DNA from: VAZQ01 sp963758945
GTDB taxonomy: Bacteria; Pseudomonadota; Alphaproteobacteria; Rhizobiales; Xanthobacteraceae
Length of the DNA: 64,000 nt
Direction of reading: 5' to 3'
NCBI GenBank assembly: GCA_963758945.1
Contig: CAVWXY010000020.1
Coordinates: 62,001 to 126,000 of the forward strand
How positions within the stretch are numbered: the first letter of the stretch is position 1; the number at the start of each line of letters is the position of its first letter. This document shows, in pieces, positions 34,300-45,192 of the stretch. The position numbers and the translations under genes are program-made. The notes below the pieces were generated by a model that worked only from the letters and a program-made list of their open reading frames with translations, did no database searches and was not told the origin of the DNA.

Positions 34300-35097
34300 T
34301 TATATGGGAGGGCGCAGCGCCGTCACAACCCGGGCGAAGGCGAGCACGTCGACGGATGCGGCGCCCGCCCGCAACAATGCACGCGCGCAGGCGTCGACGG
34401 TTGCGCCCGACGTGAGTACGTCGTCGACGAGCAGGAGTTTTCGTCCCGCCACCTCGGCCTTGCCCTCGGCCGGCACGCGGAAGGCGCCCTGGACGTTGTG
34501 CGCGCGCTCAGCCTTGGCGAGACCGACCTGGTGCGGGGTGGCCTTGACGCGCTTGAGCGCGCCATGCGCCACCACCCGGCCGTTCGCCTTGGCGATGATC
34601 TCGGCCAGCAGTGCCGACTGGTTGAAGCGCCGCGCCCATTGCCGGCGCCAGTGCAGCGGCACCGGCACGAGCGCGTCGGCGTCCGCGATCAGCCCGCGGC
34701 CGGCATTTGCCATCCAACCTGCCATGAGCGGAGCCAGCTCGAGCCGGTCGCCGTATTTCAACGCGTGCACGAGCTTGCGCGCGATATCGTCGTAACGTAC
34801 CGCCGCCCGCGCGCGGTTGTAGGCGGGCGGATCGGCGATCGCTTCCAGCGACAACAGGCCGGGCCCGCCGTCGAACGGAAATGGAATGCCGAGGCGCTCG
34901 CAATAGGGCGGCGCGATGAAAGAGAGCTTGGGCCAGCACGCCGGGCACAGACCCGGGCCGTCGACCGGCTCGCGACAGATGGCGCAAAGCCGCGGCAGGG
35001 CGACGTCGACGAGGAGTCCCAGTGTGGCGCGCAATGCGGCGCCCAGGCGCGCAAACCGCCCTGCCGGAATCCCGCCGGCTTTGGTCTCCCCATGCAT
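34300..35097 (-). CDS. comF: ComF family phosphoribosyltransferase-like protein
   Basis: A 265-residue ComF protein: an N-terminal four-cysteine zinc motif (LCAICREPVDGPGLCPACWP), the middle part with ARKLVHALKYGDRLELAPLM, and a C-terminal phosphoribosyltransferase fold with VPVPLHWRRQWARRFNQSAL and the PRPP loop LLLVDDVLTSGATVDACARA. ComF homologues take part in DNA uptake in naturally competent bacteria; in alphaproteobacteria the role is not settled. It is divergent from a methyltransferase gene, an arrangement I recall as common in rhizobia. The ATG at 35097 is chosen; the frame is open upstream. Confidence 0.92.
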   Translation of the reverse strand: MHGETKAGGIPAGRFARLGAALRATLGLLVDVALPRLCAICREPVDGPGLCPACWPKLSFIAPPYCERLGIPFPFDGGPGLLSLEAIADPPAYNRARAAVRYDDIARKLVHALKYGDRLELAPLMAGWMANAGRGLIADADALVPVPLHWRRQWARRFNQSALLAEIIAKANGRVVAHGALKRVKATPHQVGLAKAERAHNVQGAFRVPAEGKAEVAGRKLLLVDDVLTSGATVDACARALLRAGAASVDVLAFARVVTALRPPI

Positions 35098-35188
35098 GCA
35101 GGAACGGTAGCGCGGCGGAGCACCGACCTCAACCATTCGCGCAGCGACCAAGATCGCGGTACAAACTTCTCGCGTCGAGGACGCCGCA

Positions 35189-36154
35189 ATGCCGTCGCAT
35201 CCGCTCATCTTCGACCGGCACCTGCTGCACGCGCGCCGGGCGCGGGCGGCGGCGCTCGGGCCCTCGACGTTCCTGATCGAGCGGGTGGGACAGGACCTGG
35301 CCGATCGCCTGGCCACGGTGCTGCGCCGTTTCGAATGCGCCGTCGATCTCGGCACGCCGACCGACGCCGCGCGGCGGGCGCTCGCCGCAAGCGCAAAGGT
35401 CGGCACCATCATCGCCGCCGACGCGCTGGTCGGCGCCGCCTTCCCGTCTCGCCCACCGGCCATGCAAGGCGACGCCCGGGAAGCGGAGAAAGCCGCCGCC
35501 ACGTCCACCGACCGGGCGCTCGCCGTCGCCGCCGGGCTGGAGGCGCTGCCGTTTCGCGATGCCTCGCTCGATCTGGTCGTGTCGGTGCTCGCGCTCCAGT
35601 TCGTCGACGACCTGCCTGGCACGCTCATCCAGATCCGCCGCGCGCTCAAGCCCGACGGCCTGCTGCTCGCGGCGCTGGCCGGCGGCGATACCTTGAGCGA
35701 GCTGCGGGACGCCTTCGCCGCCGCCGAGGCCGAGATCGAGGACGGCGTCTCGCCGCGGGTTGCTCCCTTCGCGGACGTGCGCGACATGGGAGCGCTGCTG
35801 CAGCGGGCAGGCTTTGCGCTGCCGGTCACCGACAGCGACCGGATCACGGTGCGTTACGCCTCCGCACTGGCGCTGATGCACGATCTGCGCCGCATGGGCG
35901 CGACCAATCCGCTGCGCGAGCGCAGCCGGCGGCCGCTCAGGCGGGCGACATTGGCGCGGATGATGCAGATCTATGCCGAGCGTTTCTCCGATCCCGATGG
36001 TCGTATTCGGGCGACGGTCGAGATCGTCTGGCTCTCCGGGTGGGCGCCGCACGCGAGCCAGCAGCAGCCGCTCGCGCCGGGCTCGGCGCGCCAGCGACTT
36101 GCGGATGCGCTCGGCACCACGGAGAACAAGTTGCCGCGGGAGAGCGAGCAGTAA
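35189..36154 (+). CDS. SAM-dependent methyltransferase, BioC/NDUFAF5-like
   Basis: A 321-residue methyltransferase. Recognisable: FDRHLLHARRARAAALGPST near the start, a diverged SAM strand (AVDLGTPTD), LPFRDASLDLVVSVLALQFV and LPGTLIQIRRALKPDGLLLA, then GGDTLSELRDAFAAAEAEIE and DLRRMGATNPLRERSR. This series (FDR, DLPG, GGxTLxELR, DLRxMGATN) is that of the alphaproteobacterial relatives of BioC and the mitochondrial complex I factor NDUFAF5. Its role here is unverified; NDUFAF5 hydroxylates an Arg, so methylation need not be its reaction. Divergent from comF. Confidence 0.88.
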   Translation: MPSHPLIFDRHLLHARRARAAALGPSTFLIERVGQDLADRLATVLRRFECAVDLGTPTDAARRALAASAKVGTIIAADALVGAAFPSRPPAMQGDAREAEKAAATSTDRALAVAAGLEALPFRDASLDLVVSVLALQFVDDLPGTLIQIRRALKPDGLLLAALAGGDTLSELRDAFAAAEAEIEDGVSPRVAPFADVRDMGALLQRAGFALPVTDSDRITVRYASALALMHDLRRMGATNPLRERSRRPLRRATLARMMQIYAERFSDPDGRIRATVEIVWLSGWAPHASQQQPLAPGSARQRLADALGTTENKLPRESEQ

Positions 36155-36400
36155 GTCAGCTGCACCTTCCGCGGAAAGAGCGGGACCGGTCGGCTGATCC
36201 GATAAACCCCATCGCACCGGGAGTGCCGCGTTTAGTCCCAATGCGTCCGCCGAAGGCGCAAAATATCGAGACTGTGGCACCAGCATCACAGCCTCTTCGG
36301 CCCCTCGGAGCGTATAGTTAACGGCATACACCAAGGGAGCCGTACGCAAACGTCAGCCGCGGATGCGCAGCCGCAGGACTCCCTGTCTCCGAGGAAGAAC

Positions 36401-38233
36401 ATGATGCCGAAGTCGACCCGCGCCGCTCGTGTGAGGAGGTCGTTCCTCGGTAGGAAGTTCCTCGATTGGTCCCGACTGGGCGGAGGTCTTCTCGCCGTTG
36501 CGCTGAACCTCGCCGGCGTGGCGCCTGCAGCCGCCTTGCTGTGCAGCACGGCCGATCCCGCGTTTGTTCCAGGCGGTACTGTCCTCAACAGCACGCCAGC
36601 CGACACTTTCAACAACATTCTTGTACAGACAGGCACAAACACCCCGAGCACTCTATCTTTTCTATCGGGCAGCACCGCTTATACGCTTTCCAATAATCAA
36701 CCCTTCATCGCCGGCCGCACATTTCTCTACAACCCCAATCAGCCCCAAGCCGGTGCGGTCGGCTCTTTCCTGCTGCCGCTCGCCCAGTTGCGCGGCCTGA
36801 CACGCGAGCAGTATCTCAACTATTTTGCTCTGCCGAACACGCCGCCCACTCCGCGCAACAACGCCATCGCCTTGGTCGTCGTTCCTTCCGGGACGACGTC
36901 GTGGAGCGGCATCGCCGGTCCCATCACAGACGCGAGCACCGGCTTGTTCTGGGGCAGCGGCGGTGGGACGCAGTACTTCGTCGGCCGCCAGGTCACAGGA
37001 AGCTTCCAGGTCCCGCCCGCCAACTACATCTTGCCGACCCCCGACAATGGCGGCCCAGTCCTCGTGTACGGGCCGCGCCTGTCCGGCAACGCGCGAGCGA
37101 TCGGCAGCTACCTCGATCAGCGATGCGTCGCGGCCTACAGCGATCTCGACCGGGTGCTGACCTCGCTCGACGTCCTCAATCTCGCCAACCCGAACAACCC
37201 GGGGCCGCTGGCGGCAGCGGTCGGCCAGCTCAGCCCCGATCGCTACGGCGCGCTGCCGCTGATCATCGGCCGCCAGCAAACCCTGATCCTCGACGCCTTC
37301 GGCGGACGCGTTGACGCCACCCGGTGGCCCTACGCCGACCCCCAGGTGAACCAGCACGCGATCGCTCCCGGAGCCTTCCTGTGGGGACGCATGCTCGGGG
37401 ACTTCGGCGACCGCGATACGACCAGCACGATGCCCGGGTACCGCACCACCTCCGGCGGCGGCCTCGGCGGGCTCAGCTACGTCGACGGGGATGGCCTCGT
37501 GTTCGGCATCGGCGGCGGCTATTTGAGGAGCAACGCGACTTGGCGCGATGTCGGCGAGAGCACGGGGATCATCTCGACCGGCGTGCTCGGCGCTTACGGC
37601 GGCACCAATTACGGCCCCCTGCTGATCGACGGCGCAGTGGCGGGCACCTACTCGTTCATCGACGTCAATCGGCAAATCGTCATCCCGGATGCCGGATTGG
37701 GAATACCGGGCTTGTCCACCGCCATATCGCGGACCGCGAACGGAAAGACCGAGGCACCGGGCGTCGCTGCTCGGCTCGATTTCGGGACGAACCTGTGGGC
37801 GTACCGGGTTGCCGTGAAGCCGTTTGTCGGGCTCTCGTACGGCTGGCTGAACCGGCTCGGCTTCGCCGAGACCAATGCCGGCAGCATCAATCTGACGACG
37901 GACGACAAGGTCAGCGACGGCCTACGGTCGCGGCTCGGCGCCGTGGCCTTTTGCGACCTGATGTCCGCCGGCCCGTTCGCTTTGGCCTTGCAGGGGAATG
38001 TCGTCTGGACCCACCGCCTGTCGGCCACTTCGGGCGACATCACGGCTGGGCTGGTGGGCCAGCCTGGAAGCTTCACGATCCAGACCGTGGAGGACGACCG
38101 GAATAGTCTGCAGCCTGGGCTGGCGGTGATCGGCCGCACCGCGCTGGGCCAAGTGTACGCTCGTTATGACGGGGACTTCCGCCAGGACTTTTACGCCCAC
38201 ACGGTCACCGCGGGTGCGGCGTTCAAATTCTGA
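36401..38233 (+). CDS. Autotransporter with outer-membrane beta-barrel domain
   Basis: A 610-residue protein. An extended signal region (about 1-46) has a basic start (MMPKSTRAARVRRSFLGRKF) and a hydrophobic core ending GVAPAAA. A passenger of about 260 residues (47-310) is Asn/Thr/Gly/Pro-rich with only two cysteines that I can see and no obvious beta-helix repeats. From about 320 an autotransporter barrel (PF03797-like) follows, with alternating motifs such as GAFLWGRMLGDFGDRDTTS and GAYGGTNYGPLLIDGAVAGT, ending AGAAFKF with the C-terminal Phe required for barrel assembly. It is transcribed alone with no RNA gene nearby. The passenger is not recognised, so adhesin, enzyme or surface layer roles are open. 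Confidence 0.82.
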   Translation: MMPKSTRAARVRRSFLGRKFLDWSRLGGGLLAVALNLAGVAPAAALLCSTADPAFVPGGTVLNSTPADTFNNILVQTGTNTPSTLSFLSGSTAYTLSNNQPFIAGRTFLYNPNQPQAGAVGSFLLPLAQLRGLTREQYLNYFALPNTPPTPRNNAIALVVVPSGTTSWSGIAGPITDASTGLFWGSGGGTQYFVGRQVTGSFQVPPANYILPTPDNGGPVLVYGPRLSGNARAIGSYLDQRCVAAYSDLDRVLTSLDVLNLANPNNPGPLAAAVGQLSPDRYGALPLIIGRQQTLILDAFGGRVDATRWPYADPQVNQHAIAPGAFLWGRMLGDFGDRDTTSTMPGYRTTSGGGLGGLSYVDGDGLVFGIGGGYLRSNATWRDVGESTGIISTGVLGAYGGTNYGPLLIDGAVAGTYSFIDVNRQIVIPDAGLGIPGLSTAISRTANGKTEAPGVAARLDFGTNLWAYRVAVKPFVGLSYGWLNRLGFAETNAGSINLTTDDKVSDGLRSRLGAVAFCDLMSAGPFALALQGNVVWTHRLSATSGDITAGLVGQPGSFTIQTVEDDRNSLQPGLAVIGRTALGQVYARYDGDFRQDFYAHTVTAGAAFKF

Positions 38234-38298
38234 GGCGGTTTGGAAAGGCGCTCCGCCCCTCGCGGGGAGGACCGACGGCGATCACGGTTCGCCGGCTT

Positions 38299-38703
38299 TC
38301 ACAGCAGCGTCATCAAGTGGGAGATCAGCGGCTCGTCGGCGGGCGGCATGGGATAATCGCGCAACCGGTTGGGACGGACCCAGGCCAGGCGCTGGCCTTC
38401 TCGCGCGGTGACCGTGCCGTCCCAGCGGCGGCACACATAGAGCGGCATCAGCAGATGAAAATCGGGATAGGAGTGGCTGGCGAAGACGAGTGGCGCCAGG
38501 CAGGCCTCGTTGACGACGATGCCCAGCTCCTCCTCGAGCTCGCGGATCAAGGTCTGCTCGGGCCGCTCGCCCGCCTCGACCTTGCCGCCGGGAAATTCCC
38601 ACAGGCCCGCCATCGGCTTGCCGGCGGGGCGTTGCGCGATCAGCACGCGGCCGTCGGTGTCGACCAGCGCGCAGGCGGCGACGAGGACGAGGTTTGCGCT
38701 CAC
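38299..38703 (-). CDS. mutT: MutT-type NUDIX hydrolase (8-oxo-dGTP diphosphatase)
   Basis: A 134-residue NUDIX protein. The Nudix box lies at about 39-62 (GGKVEAGERPEQTLIRELEE then ELGI), preceded by LIAQRPAGKPMAGLWEFPGG, the MutT-type sequence. It cleans 8-oxo-dGTP from the nucleotide pool. It is downstream of argJ in the same direction, as in other Hyphomicrobiales, but here with a SIMPL-domain gene between them. It is convergent with the autotransporter, 65 bp apart. Confidence 0.93.
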   Translation of the reverse strand: MSANLVLVAACALVDTDGRVLIAQRPAGKPMAGLWEFPGGKVEAGERPEQTLIRELEEELGIVVNEACLAPLVFASHSYPDFHLLMPLYVCRRWDGTVTAREGQRLAWVRPNRLRDYPMPPADEPLISHLMTLL

Positions 38704-38817
38704 GGCCGTGGCACGCGAGATGGCAGGCTGAGGTCAAAACTCGGCCAGACGCGGCTCATCGCGGCGACTGGCCAGAGGGGGTCAGTTCGCACGCCTGCAC
38801 CTGTCCCTGTCCCTGTC

Positions 38818-39546
38818 TCATTGGATCGTCCAGGTGATATCGACCTCGGCGGTGATCCTGATCGTGCCGACTTCAATCGGCACGGCGGTTCTCGCCGGCG
38901 CGCGCATGGGCAAGTCGGTCAGGTTCGCCATGACCCGGAACTGGCTGCGGGGAGGGTATGCGATGTCCTGGATCGGTCCGAGATTCACCCGCGCTGCCTG
39001 GGCAAGTCCCTGCGCTTGCCGCACGGCATCTTCGACCGCCTTCGTGCGCGCCTCGTCGGAGAATGTTTCGGGATTCGACAATCCAAAATGCACCCCGGCG
39101 ATGTTGCTCGCACCGTGATCGAGAATCTCACGCAGGAAGGTTCCGAGCCGCGACAGGTCTCCGAGGTTGACTCGCACCATGTTGCTTGCCGTGTAGCCAT
39201 CGGGCACCTGTCGCGTGGTTCCGCTCGGGTCGCGCACGGTCTTGAAGGCTGGAGCCAAGTTGACGGAGGCGGTCTGGATGTCCCTTTCCTCCACCCCAAA
39301 ACGCTTCGCGAAATCGATGATCTCGCGGGCGACCGCCGAGTTCTGATCGAGCGCGGCGGTTGGCAAGGAGGCTATGTTCGACACGCCGACCTGCACCGCC
39401 ACATAATCGGGAACGGCTTCCACCGTGGCTCGACCCAGCACGCGCATTTTGCCTTCGCGAACCCCCTGCGCGCACGCCGGGATTGCCGCGACTGCGGGGA
39501 GCAATGCGACGACCGCGATCACCGGCACGATCCATCGCTGGCTCAT
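38818..39546 (-). CDS. Secreted SIMPL (DUF541) domain protein
   Basis: A 242-residue protein with a signal peptide (MSQRWIVPVIAVVALLPAVA, cleavage near residue 26, ACAQG), then the SIMPL fold: GKMRVLGRATVEAVPDYVAV, VEERDIQTASVNLAPAF, ASNMVRVNLGDLSRLGTFLR and VEDAVRQAQGLAQAARVNLG. The DUF541 family is periplasmic with poorly defined roles; one member is BP26 of Brucella, which forms channel-like rings. Its start overlaps the argJ stop by four bases (ATGA), implying co-translation with a cytoplasmic arginine enzyme, an odd pairing. Confidence 0.88.
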   Translation of the reverse strand: MSQRWIVPVIAVVALLPAVAAIPACAQGVREGKMRVLGRATVEAVPDYVAVQVGVSNIASLPTAALDQNSAVAREIIDFAKRFGVEERDIQTASVNLAPAFKTVRDPSGTTRQVPDGYTASNMVRVNLGDLSRLGTFLREILDHGASNIAGVHFGLSNPETFSDEARTKAVEDAVRQAQGLAQAARVNLGPIQDIAYPPRSQFRVMANLTDLPMRAPARTAVPIEVGTIRITAEVDITWTIQ

Positions 39547-40784
39547 GAGCGGTAATCCCCATTGATGGCCACATACTCTTTTGTGAGGTCGCAGGTAAGC
39601 ACCCGGTCGCGCCCGCGCCCGAGCCCGAGCCCGACCTTGAGCGTGATCTCGGGCTTCTTCATCACCGCCGAGACCGCGGCCTCGTCATAGGTGGGATCGC
39701 GCTCGCCCTTGTGGGCGACGCGGATGCCGCCGAACCAGATCGACAGCCGGTCGCGGTCGGCGCGTTCGCCCGCCTTGCCCACGGCCATGACCACGCGGCC
39801 CCAGTTCGCGTCCTCGCCGGCGATCGCGGTCTTGACCAGCGGCGAATTGGCGATCGACAGCGCAATTCTGCGCGCCGAGGGCTTCGACACCGCGCCTTCG
39901 ACGATGATCTCGACCAGCTTGCGCGCCCCCTCGCCGTCGCGGGCGACCTGCTCGGCGAGATTGGCGAGCACCGCCTCGAACGCCTTGCGCAGCGCCGGCA
40001 GCCGCGGGTCGGACAGGCTGGCGATTTTCGCCGCGCCACGCCCGGCCGCCGCGCCGGTCGCGAATGCGAGCAGAGTGTCCGACGTCGAGGTGTCGCCGTC
40101 GATCGTCACCGCGTTGAAGGTATCGGCGACGCCCTGGGTGAGCAGCGTTTGCAAGACCCCCGGAGCGACCGGCGCGTCGGTGAACACGAAGGACAGCATG
40201 GTCGCCATGTCGGGCGCGATCATGCCGGCGCCCTTGGCGATGCCGCAGATGGTGATCGGCGTGGTGCCGAGCCGTGCGATGGCGGCGGCGCCTTTTGCAA
40301 AGGTATCGGTCGTCATGATCGCCTCGGCTGCGGCGTGCCAGCCCCCCGGTTTTGCGCCGGCGACGAGTTGCTCCATGACCGCGCCGAACTTCGTAGCGTC
40401 GAGCGGCTCGCCGATCACGCCGGTCGAAGCCAGAAACACGTCGGAGGGTTTGCATCCCGCGGCCGCGCCAGTGATGGCGGCGGTGAGCCGGGTCGCTTCG
40501 CGCCCGGACCGGCCGGTAAAGGCGTTGGCGTTGCCAGAATTGACCACGAGCGCGCCCGCCGCACCGCGCTTGAGATGCGCGCGGCACCAGTCGACCGGGG
40601 CGGAGGGGCACTTCGAGCGGGTGAAGACCCCGGCCACCGTCGTGCCCGAGTCGAACAGCGCCAGCAGCACATCGGTGCGCCCGGCATAGCGGATGCCGGC
40701 GGCGGCGGTCGCAATCCTGACTCCGGCCACCGGCGGCATGTCGGGAAAGTGCGCGGGGGCAAGCGGAGAGACGGCGGTGGTCAT
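39543..40784 (-). CDS. argJ: Bifunctional glutamate N-acetyltransferase / amino-acid acetyltransferase
   Basis: A 413-residue ArgJ, transferring acetyl groups from N-acetylornithine to glutamate in arginine synthesis. The self-cleavage site is visible: KGAGMIAPDMATMLSFVFTD, with Thr195 the new N-terminal nucleophile of the beta chain. Other features: SGNANAFTGRSGREATRLTA, DGDTSTSDT, and the C-terminal LTCDLTKEYVAINGDYRS-type end. It is downstream of the parvulin lipoprotein on the same strand (190 bp) and precedes SIMPL and mutT. The normal length and cleavage motif suggest it is functional. Confidence 0.97.
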   Translation of the reverse strand: MTTAVSPLAPAHFPDMPPVAGVRIATAAAGIRYAGRTDVLLALFDSGTTVAGVFTRSKCPSAPVDWCRAHLKRGAAGALVVNSGNANAFTGRSGREATRLTAAITGAAAGCKPSDVFLASTGVIGEPLDATKFGAVMEQLVAGAKPGGWHAAAEAIMTTDTFAKGAAAIARLGTTPITICGIAKGAGMIAPDMATMLSFVFTDAPVAPGVLQTLLTQGVADTFNAVTIDGDTSTSDTLLAFATGAAAGRGAAKIASLSDPRLPALRKAFEAVLANLAEQVARDGEGARKLVEIIVEGAVSKPSARRIALSIANSPLVKTAIAGEDANWGRVVMAVGKAGERADRDRLSIWFGGIRVAHKGERDPTYDEAAVSAVMKKPEITLKVGLGLGRGRDRVLTCDLTKEYVAINGDYRS

Positions 40785-40974
40785 GGCGATTGACGCATTT
40801 ATTATGTGGCCGTCGTTCCCACGAAAGCGGACCCCCCTATCCCGGAATCGGTGACTGGGGTTTCCGCAACGGGATCGACGCGACGCTCGCGTCCCTGGAT
40901 GCCCCGCGCGGGGACGATGGTTGCGGGTGCCCCGGCCAATCTACCGGATTTCGAATGGAAGAAAACGGCGCCCG

Positions 40975-41961
40975 TCAATTCTTCGTCGGTTCGACCGGCT
41001 TGCCGGCTGGTTGGTCGACCAGCTTGCCGGCTGGTTGGTCGGCCGGCTTGCCGGCTGGTTGGTCGGCCGGCTTGCCGGCTGGTTGATCGGCCGGCTTGTC
41101 GAGACGCTCGATCTTCGCGTCCTGGCGCAGCTTCGTGATGAAATCGGTCTGCGACTTGCGTGCCAGGTATGCCTCGATCTGGGGCTTCACCTTCTCGAAC
41201 TCGGGCGGGTGCTTGGCGCGCTTGTCCTCGACCTTGATGATGTGCCAGCCGAACTGTGTCTTCACCGGATTGGAGAGCTGGCCGGGATACATCTTGAACG
41301 CCACCTCGGCGAACTCGGGCACCATCTGGTCCTTGGTGAAATAGCCGAGGTCGCCGCCTTCGGCGGCGCCGGGGTCCTTGGACTTTTCCTTGGCGAGGGT
41401 GGCGAAATCGGCGCCGCCCTTGATCTGATCGAGCAGTGCCTTGGCCTCGTCTTCGCTGTCGACGAGGATGTGGCGGGCGCGCACCTCTTCCTGCCCGTCC
41501 ATGGATTTCACCGCCTCGTCATAGGTCTGGTGCAAGGCTTCGTCGGTCAGGGCGGATTTGGCTTCCTCCTGCAGCTCGTAACCCATCAGCAGTTTCTTGC
41601 GCAGGAAGGCGAGCCGGCGCTTGAACTCGGGATTGTCGGCGAGGTTCTTTTTGTCGGCTGCCTGTGTGACCAGGATGATGTCGGCGAGATACGAGATCAG
41701 ATGCTCGCGCTTGGCTTCAGGCGAGGCGGTTTGCGCGTCGGCGCCCAGATCCTCTTCCGCGAGCGCGAGATCGCTCTGCTTGATGTCCACACCATTGACG
41801 CGGGCGACGACCGGGTCAGAAGCGGAGGCCCGCGGCTCGGACGAGGAGTCTTTCGAGCAGCCTGCGGCGGCCGGCAGGAGGAGCAGCAGCGCGGCCATGG
41901 CGGCGAGCGAGATCGGCCGCCGGCGCGGCGTGCTACGGGGCAGCGAATTGGGGGAGATCAT
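40975..41961 (-). CDS. Parvulin-type peptidyl-prolyl isomerase lipoprotein with repeat tail
   Basis: A 328-residue protein. It has a basic N-terminus, hydrophobic core (ISLAAMAALLLLLP) and a lipobox-like AAGC with Cys35, so it is probably a lipoprotein. A SurA/PrsA-type N-terminal segment (VVARVNGVDIKQSDLALAEE) is followed by a parvulin domain at about 160-250 (VRARHILVDSEDEAKALLDQ, GGDLGYFTKDQMVPEFAEVA, SNPVKTQFGWHIIKVED). The C-terminal tail is about four repeats of the octapeptide PADQPAGK, encoded by 24-bp tandem repeats. It should help fold exported proteins, fitting its position divergent from secA. The first ATG in frame (42015) is less likely, as it puts 18 extra residues before the signal peptide. 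Confidence 0.9.
   Translation of the reverse strand: MISPNSLPRSTPRRRPISLAAMAALLLLLPAAAGCSKDSSSEPRASASDPVVARVNGVDIKQSDLALAEEDLGADAQTASPEAKREHLISYLADIILVTQAADKKNLADNPEFKRRLAFLRKKLLMGYELQEEAKSALTDEALHQTYDEAVKSMDGQEEVRARHILVDSEDEAKALLDQIKGGADFATLAKEKSKDPGAAEGGDLGYFTKDQMVPEFAEVAFKMYPGQLSNPVKTQFGWHIIKVEDKRAKHPPEFEKVKPQIEAYLARKSQTDFITKLRQDAKIERLDKPADQPAGKPADQPAGKPADQPAGKLVDQPAGKPVEPTKN
40999..41094. repeat. 24-bp tandem repeat, four copies, in the parvulin lipoprotein gene
   Basis: Copies of a 24-bp unit starting cttgccggctggttggtcgg occupy 40999-41022, 41023-41046, 41047-41070 and 41071-41094, with a fifth decayed start after it. Two copies are identical and the other two differ by one to three bases. 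The unit length is a multiple of three, so changes in copy number keep the frame and would lengthen or shorten the tail of the encoded protein. Confidence 0.9.
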
Positions 41962-42309
41962 GGCGTGGTCCTGGATCAAGGCGGCCATCGAAGGCGCGCC
42001 GGACAGTTGCGTCAAACGGCCCCGCTTGGCAATCGTCTAGGGGCCGATTTTGACGAGAACGTGAGCGGGGCGGGGCCAATTGACAAGGATGTGACCCCCT
42101 CCTATCTCTCCTCAAACCCGGCCGATCGGGCCGCAAGCCGCCGCCATTTGCATGAAAGACGCCCGAACAGTGCGGCTTTTTCCGCTTTCCACGACCATGG
42201 ACGAACGCGCGGGCCTCGCCGCGACAAAATTGGTTCCCGCCGACCGGTTCCTCCCCCGCGGATTTGCTAAAGTGCGGCGGCACCTCATTGGACGCGAAGG
42301 ACGGAGCGC
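41962..42309. other. Intergenic stretch between parvulin gene and secA
   Basis: 348 bases between two divergent genes, so it must hold both promoters. No clear -35/-10 pairs, hairpins or operators stand out. The bases just before secA (ttggacgcgaaggacggagcgc) contain a purine-rich ribosome binding site. Confidence 0.4.
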
Positions 42310-45117
<2,808 letters not shown>

Positions 45118-45148
45118 TCAGATAGCCCAGACGACAGGAGCCCCGCGA

Positions 45149-45163
45149 CGGACCGGTGGTCCG
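45149..45163. terminator. Hairpin between convergent secA and L,D-transpeptidase genes
   Basis: cggacc (45149-45154) pairs with ggtccg (45158-45163) around a three-base loop, in the 75-base gap between two converging genes. A T-rich stretch (gttttcc) lies 14 bases further on. It could end transcription from either side, but the spacing to the T-run is longer than in a standard rho-independent terminator. Confidence 0.35.
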
Positions 45164-45192
45164 CCGTTGGCCGTGCGTTTTCCATCGTTCGT

